This document shows, piece after piece, positions 43,993-50,706 of a DNA stretch of 50,706 bases. Position 1 is the stretch's first letter, and every line of letters starts with the position of its first letter. A program made the translations under genes and the position numbers. The notes beneath the pieces were generated by a model. The model was not told the DNA's origin. It saw only the letters and a list, made by a program, of their open reading frames with translations, and ran no database searches. Origin of the DNA: Tannerella sp. oral taxon 808 (GTDB lineage: Bacteria; Bacteroidota; Bacteroidia; Bacteroidales; Tannerellaceae); contig MIQB01000009.1 in assembly GCA_002890585.1 (NCBI GenBank), positions 1 through 50,706 on the forward strand. The letters are read 5' to 3'.

Positions 43993-46218
43993 TTAATTCA
44001 ATAAGATATGGACCGTCTCCCCCCGACTTACGGTCTGCCCCGACGGCACCGACTGGGAGATGACGCGCCCGCGCCCCACGAGGTTCACGCGGAATCCGCA
44101 TCGCTCGATCGCATAGATGGCGTCTTTCGCTCCCATCCCGATCACATAAGGCATCATGCCCTCGCGGATGGTCAGCTTGCGCATGTTGACCGTGTCGCTC
44201 GCGGCGTTACGCCGGAAGGCTGTGAAGTCGGCATCCACACGTTTAGGTGTGGTGCATATGTCGAACTGCTTGATTAAAGCCTGCGCCGATCGTGTTTCGC
44301 CGTTCTTGATCGGTGGCATCAGGGAGCGCCCTGGCTCGGGTTTCATCGCGCGCAAGTCGTAACGGATCTGGTTGGAGTAGACCTTCTCAGCGATCTCCTT
44401 AAACACGGAGCCGGCCATCATGCCGCCCGAAGCGACGCCTCGCCGTGGCCGTGAGATGACGACGATGCAGGAGTATTGGGGTTTCTCATAGGGGAAGTAT
44501 CCGCAGAACGACAGGTTGTGTGCTGCCTTCGAGGCTGCGATCTGCGCCGTGCCCGTCTTGCCGGCAATCGTGACGACGCTCGACCGTGCCGGCTTGCCTG
44601 TGCCGTCGCGCCGACCCGCAGGGTCTTTATAGTTCACCACGTTGTACATCATTTCCTGCACCGCCTTCAGTGTGCGCTTCGAGCAGATCTCCGGGACGAT
44701 CACCTCTGGCTCGTAGACACGCAGCTCCTTGCCAGCCCGCATAATGCTCTTGACGAACATCGGGCGCATCAGTCGGCCATCGTTGGCGATGGCATTGAAG
44801 AAGGCCAGCGTATTGATGGGCGGGATCTGCACCTCGTATCCGAACGACATCCACGGCAGCGTCATGCGCGACCATTGTGGGTCGCCCGGCCGACGGATCT
44901 TGGCATGGCCCGCGCCGGCGATATCTAAGTGTAGATCGGCGTCGATACCTGTGCGGTGCAGCCCATCGACAAACTTGCGTGGGTTGTCGGAGTATCCCCT
45001 GAGGATGATCTTAGCGATGCCCACGTTGGAGGAGTACCAAATGCTCTGCGCCACGGTGATTGTGCCGTAGCCTCCGCTCTGGGCGTTATGGTCGCGGATG
45101 GTGCGGCCGTTGAATTTGTAGACGCCGTTGCCGACATCGATGGAGGATTCGGGGGTGCAGACGCCGTCCTCAAGGGCTACCATCATGGAGGCAATCTTGA
45201 ACGTAGAGCCTGGCTCTAACTCATCAGCCAAGGCGTGGTTGCGCAGCTCAGCATAGACGCCCGGGCGGATGCGCTCCATATTCGATATGGCCTTTACCTC
45301 GCCCGTCTTCACCTCCATCACCACCGCCACGCCTGACGCGGCGTCGACTTCCCGGAGCTTATCCACGAGCGCCTTTTCCGTCAGGTCTTGTATCTGCAAA
45401 TCGATCGTTGTGCGGATGTCTAACCCGGCCGTCGGTTCCTCTTCGACGACGTTTGTCCACCGCCCGCCCACGCGCACGATGGAGTTCAGTCCCGGCTTAC
45501 CTCTCAGCAGTGTGTCGTAGCGCAACTCTAATCCGTTTTTTCCCTTCGACAGGCCGCCCGTCTCTATCTCATTATATATATCGCCGATCGTGCGTGAGGC
45601 TAACGAGCCAAACATCTTTTGCCGCTGCACCATCTCGCGCTCATAGAGTCCGCCGACGTTGCGGCCGAAGCGGAAGAAGGGGTAATCGCGGATCTCCTTT
45701 ACATCGGCGTAGGAGAGGCGGTTCTCGTAGAGCGGATATTGGCGGCTCCCTTGCCGCAGTCCGCGCAGTAGGTAGGCGCGATAGCCCGCGGCAGTGCGGT
45801 TCTTCAGCTTGCGAGAGAGGTAGAAGGCTAATGAGTCGATGCCGTTCTTGCGCGATCGCATGAAGGTGTCGATGTTGATCTCCTTCTTCCCCCCACGGGG
45901 CGAGGGCGCATGGAAGCCCGCCGCCTTGAAGTCTACGTAGAGGTAATAGCGCGGCACGCTCGTAGCCATCAGCTTGCCGTCAGCTGAATAGATGTTGCCG
46001 CGGGTGGGGTTTACTAATCGGTTTGGCTTCTTGCGACTCTCGGCCACTTTGTTCCATTTGGCCTTCTCGATGAACGCCGTCTTGAAGGTCAAAAACAAAA
46101 TGCCTGCCGCCAGTGGGGCGAGCAGCACCACAATGATGAAGTATCGCGTCAGGATCTGCCCGTCCTTTGCCTTGCGTGCGGCCTGCTCGTTCGCTCTGTC
46201 TTTCTCTTGTTCTGACAT
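43993..46218 (-). CDS. ftsI: Class B penicillin-binding protein FtsI/PBP3-like with PASTA domain
   Basis: Division-specific transpeptidase. The 741-aa product has a short cytoplasmic tail and one transmembrane helix (about 26-46), an N-terminal pedestal domain starting at NPTRGNIYSADGKLMATS (about 70), then the transpeptidase domain with STFK (338-341), SSN (396-398) and KTG (554-556). The last ~60 residues form a PASTA-like domain (PYVIGMGAKDAIYAIERCGFRVNLVG, ending GETVHILLN), as in Bacteroidetes and Gram-positive relatives but not E. coli FtsI. It is preceded by ftsL, followed by murE. Confidence 0.95.
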   Translation of the reverse strand: MSEQEKDRANEQAARKAKDGQILTRYFIIVVLLAPLAAGILFLTFKTAFIEKAKWNKVAESRKKPNRLVNPTRGNIYSADGKLMATSVPRYYLYVDFKAAGFHAPSPRGGKKEINIDTFMRSRKNGIDSLAFYLSRKLKNRTAAGYRAYLLRGLRQGSRQYPLYENRLSYADVKEIRDYPFFRFGRNVGGLYEREMVQRQKMFGSLASRTIGDIYNEIETGGLSKGKNGLELRYDTLLRGKPGLNSIVRVGGRWTNVVEEEPTAGLDIRTTIDLQIQDLTEKALVDKLREVDAASGVAVVMEVKTGEVKAISNMERIRPGVYAELRNHALADELEPGSTFKIASMMVALEDGVCTPESSIDVGNGVYKFNGRTIRDHNAQSGGYGTITVAQSIWYSSNVGIAKIILRGYSDNPRKFVDGLHRTGIDADLHLDIAGAGHAKIRRPGDPQWSRMTLPWMSFGYEVQIPPINTLAFFNAIANDGRLMRPMFVKSIMRAGKELRVYEPEVIVPEICSKRTLKAVQEMMYNVVNYKDPAGRRDGTGKPARSSVVTIAGKTGTAQIAASKAAHNLSFCGYFPYEKPQYSCIVVISRPRRGVASGGMMAGSVFKEIAEKVYSNQIRYDLRAMKPEPGRSLMPPIKNGETRSAQALIKQFDICTTPKRVDADFTAFRRNAASDTVNMRKLTIREGMMPYVIGMGAKDAIYAIERCGFRVNLVGRGRVISQSVPSGQTVSRGETVHILLN

Positions 46219-46307
46219 ATCTAATGCGAGTTCAACGGATGCAAATCCTGTTTTTGTGCCTTGGCGAGTTACTTGCCGGGAAAGAAGACGCTCTCATTGC
46301 ACTCATG

Positions 46308-46655
46308 TTATTTATGAATGATGTAAGGCGGCGTCTGCGCCGTTTCTATGTCCAAGCCCTTCTCCTTGACCAATAGCTCGATCTGCGAGAGCCGGTTGCT
46401 GCCCGTCAGCTCGCCGGAGATGGCCAGTGATTCGTACTTCTTTTCCTTCAGAGATTGCTGCAGTCGGTCTATCTCGCGCAGCTTCAGCAGGCAGGTGTAG
46501 CGGTTGCTGATGAAGATGAAAAGCATCACCACCACTAACACGATGAGGCGCGTGTGCCGGATGATGAAGTCCTCCTTCAGGATGCCTCCGCCCAGGATAT
46601 ACAGCAGGGTGAGCTGCCGTTTCGGTTTGCTTGATTTATTCGTTTCGTTCGTCAT
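46308..46655 (-). CDS. ftsL: FtsL-like cell division protein
   Basis: A 115-aa single-pass membrane protein: basic cytoplasmic N-terminus (about 1-32), one transmembrane helix (LIVLVVVMLFIFISNRY), then a short coiled-coil-like stretch rich in Leu/Glu (KLREIDRLQQSLKEKKYESLAISGEL). FtsL sequences diverge strongly, and the call rests on size, topology and position between rsmH and ftsI. In other bacteria FtsL bridges FtsQ/FtsB and FtsW/FtsI. It overlaps rsmH by 4 nt. Confidence 0.85.
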   Translation of the reverse strand: MTNETNKSSKPKRQLTLLYILGGGILKEDFIIRHTRLIVLVVVMLFIFISNRYTCLLKLREIDRLQQSLKEKKYESLAISGELTGSNRLSQIELLVKEKGLDIETAQTPPYIIHK

Positions 46656-47587
46656 TGTTCCTCTTCGTTTATGATTTCTCCCACACGCAACTTGGCGCTG
46701 CGTACACGGGGATTGCGGGTTACTTCTTCAGCCGTCGGCACGATCGGCTTGCGGCCTACGGGGCGGATGGGCGAGAGGCGATTGCCGTAGACATCCTCCG
46801 CACAGTGTCCGTCCGTGCGACCGCTACGCATGAAGCGCTTCACGGGCCGATCTTCTAACGAGTGATAGGTGATGACCGCCAACCGTCCACCGGGCCGAAT
46901 CACCCGCAGCGCTTGGTGAAGCATCTCGCTGAGCGCCTCCATTTCGTCGTTCACTTCGATCCGCAATGCCTGAAACACCTGCGCATAGAAGCCCGATGCA
47001 TCCCGTCGGCCGGCCATCGGTTGTAAGATGGCGGTCAACTCTGCTGTTGTGCGGATGGGCTGCTCGTCGCGCGCCCGGACGATGGCTTGCGCCACACGCC
47101 TCACATCAGTCAGCTCGCCGTAAGCCTGTAGCAGGTTGGCCAGCTGCTCCTCGGTGTATGTGTTCACCACATCAGCCGCCGTGCGCCCCGCGCGATTGTT
47201 CATGCGCATATCCGCCTCGCCATCGAAGCGGAAGGAGAATCCGCGTTCGGGCGTATCGAAGTGGTGCGAGGAGACGCCGAGGTCAGCCAGCACACCGTCC
47301 ACACGACACACGCCGTGATAGCGCAGGAAGGAGGCGAGGTAACGGAAATTGCTGCGGACGAAGACGAACCGCGGATCGTCGGTCGGGGCGTTGGCCTCGG
47401 CGTCGGCATCTTGATCGAAGGCGAAGAGTCGGCCCTTGGCGTCCAGCCGGCTGAGGATGGCACGGCTATGCCCACCGCCCCCGAACGTGGCGTCGACATA
47501 GACGCCGGCGGGTGAAATGCGCAGGGCCTCCATGCTCTCATCGAGGAGGGCGGGGACGTGATAATCGATTCTTTCTATATCCATCAT
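46652..47587 (-). CDS. rsmH: 16S rRNA (cytosine(1402)-N(4))-methyltransferase RsmH (MraW)
   Basis: Methylates C1402 in the decoding centre. The start at 47587 (MMDIERIDYHVPALLDES) gives 311 aa; the longer reading to 47656 would start at the promoter and is rejected. SAM loop VDATFGGGGHSRAIL at about 31-45, LADLGVSSHHFDTPERGFSFR near 100-120, and YHSLEDRPVKRF near the C-terminus are complete. It heads the dcw cluster here; the usual upstream mraZ is missing. Confidence 0.95.
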   Translation of the reverse strand: MMDIERIDYHVPALLDESMEALRISPAGVYVDATFGGGGHSRAILSRLDAKGRLFAFDQDADAEANAPTDDPRFVFVRSNFRYLASFLRYHGVCRVDGVLADLGVSSHHFDTPERGFSFRFDGEADMRMNNRAGRTAADVVNTYTEEQLANLLQAYGELTDVRRVAQAIVRARDEQPIRTTAELTAILQPMAGRRDASGFYAQVFQALRIEVNDEMEALSEMLHQALRVIRPGGRLAVITYHSLEDRPVKRFMRSGRTDGHCAEDVYGNRLSPIRPVGRKPIVPTAEEVTRNPRVRSAKLRVGEIINEEEQ

Positions 47588-47641
47588 GCTTGCGGCGTCT
47601 TTTTTTTCAACAGCCTGTGCCTGAAATGTTAAAAACGCGGA

Positions 47642-47649
47642 CAAAACTA
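47642..47649 (-). promoter_or_regulatory. Candidate -7 element of the rsmH/dcw promoter
   Basis: Reads TAGTTTTG on the - strand, matching TAnnTTTG, about 55 nt before rsmH. No -33 element at standard spacing. Confidence 0.5.
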
Positions 47650-47777
47650 CACCCATACAGCAGCTTGGATTTTTTTCAACAAGAAAAAGTTTTCAACCCC
47701 CTGTGAATAGCTTGCTCCGCCGCTGCGCCCTCCTCCGAAGATGACGAACGCTCCGGGATGGGTACTTGCCATACAAA

Positions 47778-47821
47778 GAGAAATCGCTGCAAGACCTTGA
47801 TCTTACAACGATTTCTCTATG
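47778..47821. repeat. Inverted repeat between rsmH and the mobile genes
   Basis: AGAGAAATCG and CGATTTCTCT form a perfect 10-bp stem around about 22 nt. The loop contains CCTTGATCTTACAA, a near copy of which recurs at 48044-48057. Could be an attachment-site remnant or a terminator. Apart from this and 48086-48137, 47650-48208 holds no gene I can support. Confidence 0.55.
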
Positions 47822-48085
47822 GATATGAAGGCTCAACGTGAAGCCTCGCTGCGGAGAGAGTGGCTTATGAACCTTCTCCGTAATGTCCTATGCCATAACT
47901 GTATACACAGCCCTATTTTTTTCTGTAGCCGAATTGTAGCCAGAAGAGAGTATTTTGAGAGCACTCATAGATACTGCTTCGACAACACTCGCTTGTGTTG
48001 TTTCGGGTTCAAAAGTACTTCGAAAACGAACGATCACAAAATCCCTTGATTCTACAATAGATAGAGATACCCTTGGCTACATTTT

Positions 48086-48137
48086 CAGTGCACGGTGCAA
48101 GCCCCTATATATATAAGGGGTCTTGCACCGTGCACTG
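48086..48137. promoter_or_regulatory. Long near-perfect palindrome upstream of the mobile genes
   Basis: The 16-nt arms CAGTGCACGGTGCAAG and CTTGCACCGTGCACTG are perfectly inverted. Inside, CCCCT pairs with AGGGG around ATATATATA. The 52-nt structure lies 70-140 nt before the first mobile-element gene. It could be an operator, a single-strand origin or a transfer-related site, or a bidirectional terminator lacking a T run. Confidence 0.7.
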
Positions 48138-48208
48138 ATTGTCCCTGAGGGTAGTGTTGCACCACAAAAGCATGAACTAAAAAAGCGAGTGGTATTATAA
48201 TACCAAGA

Positions 48209-48748
48209 ATGGTAGTCAGATATTCTAAAAGCAGGAGCCTCTCGCCTGAACTTTGCGGCCGTTCTAAGTGTACTATGCATATGAATAAGAACAAGAGCAT
48301 TTATACAGAAAGAGAACGGTGCATATACATCGTAGGAGAATCCCTTGACGTGATGTGCGCCAATTGTGACAACCTCAAAGAGGTTGCCTATGGAGTAGAC
48401 ATGGATCTTTCCAACTTCCTAAAGCAGTGTAAAATGACCACAGATATAAGGCTCGGGACATGTGCTCGATGTGCTGCTGCATTTGGTTTGGGTATAGTAA
48501 TACAGTATCTACCTCAGGACAAGATAGACCGTTTGAAACCAGTCCGTCATGAGAACAGGCGTTATTTCACGATCGAGAAAGAAGACCTCCTTTCTTTGTT
48601 ATGTGAATTTGATGTAGAAGATATCAGGAAAGTGCTTGGAAAGGTTTGTTTTCTTTTTGCGATCTTCAAGAAGTATCCCGACTGCTTTGATCGGCTTTGT
48701 CGCCAATTAGGCTTTTCGGAACTTGTTCACTTCACGGTAAAGCAATGA
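48209..48748 (+). CDS. Mobile-element protein of unknown function with CxxC pairs
   Basis: I do not recognise this product. From 48209 it would be 179 aa; ATGs at 48275 and 48281 (MHMNKNKSIYTERE, MNKNKSIY) are also possible and better match the start of the ordered part. Two CxxC pairs, CANC and CARC, suggest a zinc site. The rest is helical, with a C-terminal segment VLGKVCFLFAIFKKYPDCF. Base composition is clearly lower in GC than the dcw cluster. The stop overlaps the next start (ATGA), so it belongs to the same operon. Confidence 0.65.
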   Translation: MVVRYSKSRSLSPELCGRSKCTMHMNKNKSIYTERERCIYIVGESLDVMCANCDNLKEVAYGVDMDLSNFLKQCKMTTDIRLGTCARCAAAFGLGIVIQYLPQDKIDRLKPVRHENRRYFTIEKEDLLSLLCEFDVEDIRKVLGKVCFLFAIFKKYPDCFDRLCRQLGFSELVHFTVKQ

Positions 48749-49146
48749 TGGATATAGAAAACTATTCCGGCGAACACTTGCTGGCAGAGCTTCGCTTGCT
48801 GAAGGAAAGCATGAACAGGATTGCCGACTTCATTCTTGAGATGAAACGAGATTACTCGGTTTTGGACGAAAAGATCGAGTTGAACTCTGCCGACGTCATG
48901 CGCCTGCTTGGCATCTCGCGTGCTTCGCTGGCCCGTTGGCGTGATGCCCGTGCAGTCCCCTTTCGCTATGTTTCGAGTAACCATGTCGTCTATCCGTTCA
49001 AAGGGCTGTATATCGCCGTCAAGACAGGACGGGCTTCCTTCAAAGGCTTCCGACGTGTCGAAGCCCTGCAACGCCTCAATGCCTATAAGGATGGCATTCT
49101 GAAAGGCTACATGGGCGACTCGCAAATCCCATTTGAGGAACTATGA
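48745..49146 (+). CDS. Helix-turn-helix protein of mobile-element type (excisionase-like)
   Basis: The 133-aa product begins at the overlapping ATG at 48745. After a short coiled-coil-like region (LLAELRLLKESMNRIADFILEMKRD), a MerR/excisionase-type helix-turn-helix is seen in NSADVMRLLGISRASLARWRD with the expected wing RAVPFRYVSSNHVVYPFKGL. Proteins of this size and make-up precede primase genes in many Bacteroides integrative elements, where they act as regulators or excision factors; that role is inferred. It overlaps the following primase start by 4 nt. Confidence 0.82.
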   Translation: MMDIENYSGEHLLAELRLLKESMNRIADFILEMKRDYSVLDEKIELNSADVMRLLGISRASLARWRDARAVPFRYVSSNHVVYPFKGLYIAVKTGRASFKGFRRVEALQRLNAYKDGILKGYMGDSQIPFEEL

Positions 49147-50048
49147 ACGTCAAGGAAGAGATCTTGCAACGCACCAACAGGGGGCTGGACATCTTCTACT
49201 TTTATATGCCCATCGACTTCGTCCCCAAGCGCAACTTCCGGAACCCGCTGTATGACGACAAACGGGCTTCGTGCAACATCTATCTCGACGCCAAGTCGGA
49301 CTGTTATCGCATGAAAGACTTCGGGAATGACCTCTATTCCGGCGATTGCTTTTGGTTCGCTGCGACCATGCAGAGCCTCGATGTACACGCGGAGTTTATG
49401 CAGGTCTTGAGGACCATCATCCGGGATCTGCAACTGAGTATTTCACTTCCCGGGAAAGTGCATAATGCTGTGCCCGTAAGAAAAGTTCCGAGTGCCGGAT
49501 CGGTCGCTCCGCCTCGACCGTCAGAGCACGAGAAGATACCCAAGAACAAAGGGCAGTTCAGCATCGTCGAACAATCTTACAGGAAGGAAGAACTTACCTT
49601 TTGGGCACGCTACGGTATCGACGTAAAGACCTTACAACGTTTCCGGGTGAAGTCGCTTTCCCGTTTTGATTCCGTCTCGAATCAGGGGAAGCCCTACACC
49701 CTCCGTTCCACAAGAGAGGAGCCAATGTTTTGCTACGCAATGGGAGCGTTTGTCAAGGTGTATCGCCCATTCAGCACCATGCGTTTCTTGTATGCAGGGA
49801 ACAAAACGGAAGATTACGTCTTCGGCTTCGAGCAGCTCCCCAACAAAGGAGACATGCTCTTTATCACCGGTGGTGAGAAGGATGTGATGTCGCTGGCCGC
49901 ACACGGCTTTCACGCCATATGTTTCAACAGCGAGACGGAACAAATACCGGAGAATATCATAGAAAGTCTTCGTCTTCGCTTCCGCCACATCATCCTACTT
50001 TATGATACGGATGAAACGAGCAACTTTTCCAGCCGAAGAAACCGTTGA
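49143..50048 (+). pseudogene. TOPRIM-type primase, truncated within the TOPRIM domain
   Basis: The intact part resembles the primases of Bacteroidetes mobile elements: an N-terminal zinc-finger-like/CHC2-type region with DIFYFYMPIDFVPKRNFRNPLYDD and the TOPRIM part with FITGGEKDVMSLAAHG near residue 240 (catalytic Glu) and HIILLYDTDET near 283-293 (the DxD motif). Right after this the reading frame runs SNFSSRRNR and stops at 50048, where array L begins; relatives continue for about 30 or more residues in the TOPRIM fold. With the DxD kept but the end of the domain missing, activity is doubtful. Confidence 0.75.
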
Positions 50049-50228
50049 CAACAGTCAGAGGCATGCAAAACGCGTTTTAGATACCTCTGACTGTTGTCAA
50101 TGGGTGGAAAAACGCGTTTTGCATGCCTCTGACTGTTGTCAATGGGTAGAAAAACGCGTTTTAGATGCCTCTGACTGCTGTCAATGGGTAGAAAAACGCG
50201 TTTTGCATGCCTCTGACTGCTGTCAATG
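50046..50228. repeat. Tandem array L, 42-bp unit, 4 copies plus one inverted part, at a deletion junction
   Basis: CCTCTGAC landmarks at 50084, 50126, 50168 and 50210 give exact 42-nt spacing. An inverted part (GACAACAGTCAGAGG, 50047-50061) precedes them, so the first ~55 nt form a large palindrome. Each unit also has the palindrome AAAACGCGTTTT. The array separates the 5' part of the primase gene from the 3' part of an ATPase gene. Confidence 0.92.
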
Positions 50229-50706
50229 CCCCGTTTCTTAAATATTTTAACAGAAGGGCGGAAGGTCGAGGCGCAGCTCCATAAGAACTTGGGCAAGACG
50301 TTGCGGCGTGCCTCGCTTGCGGCCGTGCCGGACTTCTACCACTCGCTCTATTTGGCCTCCCTTTCTCGCAAAGACCGTCTGAAATTGATTCGCGAGAGCA
50401 TGGATCTGTTTCATCATCGGCACGGTGGTATCCATCTTGTGGTCATCGATGGCATCGCCGATTTGATCCGCTCCGCCAACGATGAGACGGAAAGCATCGC
50501 CATTGTGGACGAACTTTATCGGCTGGCCGGCATCTATAATACGTGCATCATCTGCGTGCTCCACTTCGTGCCCAACGGGATCAAGCTGCGCGGGCATATC
50601 GGTTCGGAGCTGCAACGCAAAGCCGCCGGTATTCTGTCCATCGAAAAAGACGACGATCCCGAATACTCGGTCGTGAAGGCGCTGAAGGTGCGCGACGGCA
50701 GTCCGC
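50226..50706 (+). pseudogene. RecA-like ATPase (AAA_25-type) of a mobile element, 5' part missing, runs off the window
   Basis: From an ATG at 50226, which is formed at the edge of array L, the frame is open to the window end (160 codons). The sequence contains LVVIDGIADLIRSANDE, a Walker B/RecA-like strand, and LHFVPNGIKLRGHIGSELQRK, both typical of the hexameric helicase/RecA-type ATPases encoded next to TOPRIM primases in Bacteroidetes elements. No Walker A is present; the N-terminal half is missing. TEGRKVEAQLHKNLGK at the start probably corresponds to the middle of the normal protein (after the Walker A strand). Confidence 0.7.

Larger units (their letters stand above)
47700..50706. mobile_element. 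Left part of an integrated mobile element (truncated)
   Basis: Three + strand genes with 4-nt overlaps (unknown CxxC protein, helix-turn-helix protein, TOPRIM primase) plus a RecA-like ATPase fragment match the replication module typical of Bacteroidetes mobilizable and integrative elements. The first gene is AT-rich relative to the core. No integrase, relaxase or clear attachment site is within the window, and boundaries are not defined; the left edge is set only by the end of the dcw promoter region. Confidence 0.6.

Noticed and set aside
47819..48049. 76-aa frame upstream of the mobile genes
   Set aside because: Cys/Phe-rich composition, no hydrophobic pattern or motif, no start signal; no resemblance to MraZ.

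Overview
This window is a chromosomal segment of a GC-rich member of the Bacteroidales. The evidence is the gene content (large three-domain type IspG, zinc-less sirtuin, MraY with an insertion, the order rsmH-ftsL-ftsI-murE-mraY-murD-ftsW-murG-murC-ftsQ-ftsA-ftsZ-yqeY), Bacteroidetes-type promoters (TAnnTTTG at -7) and a Bacteroidetes-type mobile-element primase. A Tannerella-like oral or gut species is my best guess. That is inference from protein style and base composition, not a measured identity.

Layout. 316-7899: housekeeping genes on the + strand (rsmA, corA, a two-helix membrane protein, yifB/comM, an M16 peptidase). 8375-16084: mostly - strand genes (sirtuin, an AT-rich small-protein/lipoprotein pair, ctp protease, PfkB kinase, then the tightly overlapping gcvH-purE-ispG), with a tRNA-Asn on the + strand. 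16288-20659: UPF0316 protein, aroA, a conserved membrane-anchored protein, lolD, a rhodanese lipoprotein on the - strand, and a Nim-like flavoprotein. 21284-24068: ribosomal operon rplM-rpsI-rpsB-tsf (- strand). 24882-30929: trxA, dnaE, a small outer-membrane barrel and a DnaQ-like exonuclease. 31126-47587: a nearly complete division and cell-wall (dcw) cluster on the - strand, from rsmH to ftsZ and yqeY, but with no mraZ at its head. 48209-50706: the start of an integrated mobile element (three overlapping + strand genes) whose primase gene is cut short and whose ATPase gene lacks its 5' half.

The most striking feature is between the genes. At least twelve tandem-repeat arrays fill most of the long intergenic gaps. 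Their sequences are unrelated, but their architecture is shared: the unit is about 40-42 bp (or 23 bp in three adjacent arrays), and almost every unit carries a short palindrome with a 1-8 nt loop whose stem is better conserved than its loop. Two arrays with different repeat sequences lie between related terminal inverted repeats that start CTATAATGG, as if the same ends carry different array cargo. One array sits at the deletion junction in the mobile-element genes, and another lies in frame upstream of murD inside the dcw operon. I consider these arrays the candidate undescribed system. A second layer consists of 7-bp satellite tracts placed just before start codons or after stop codons.
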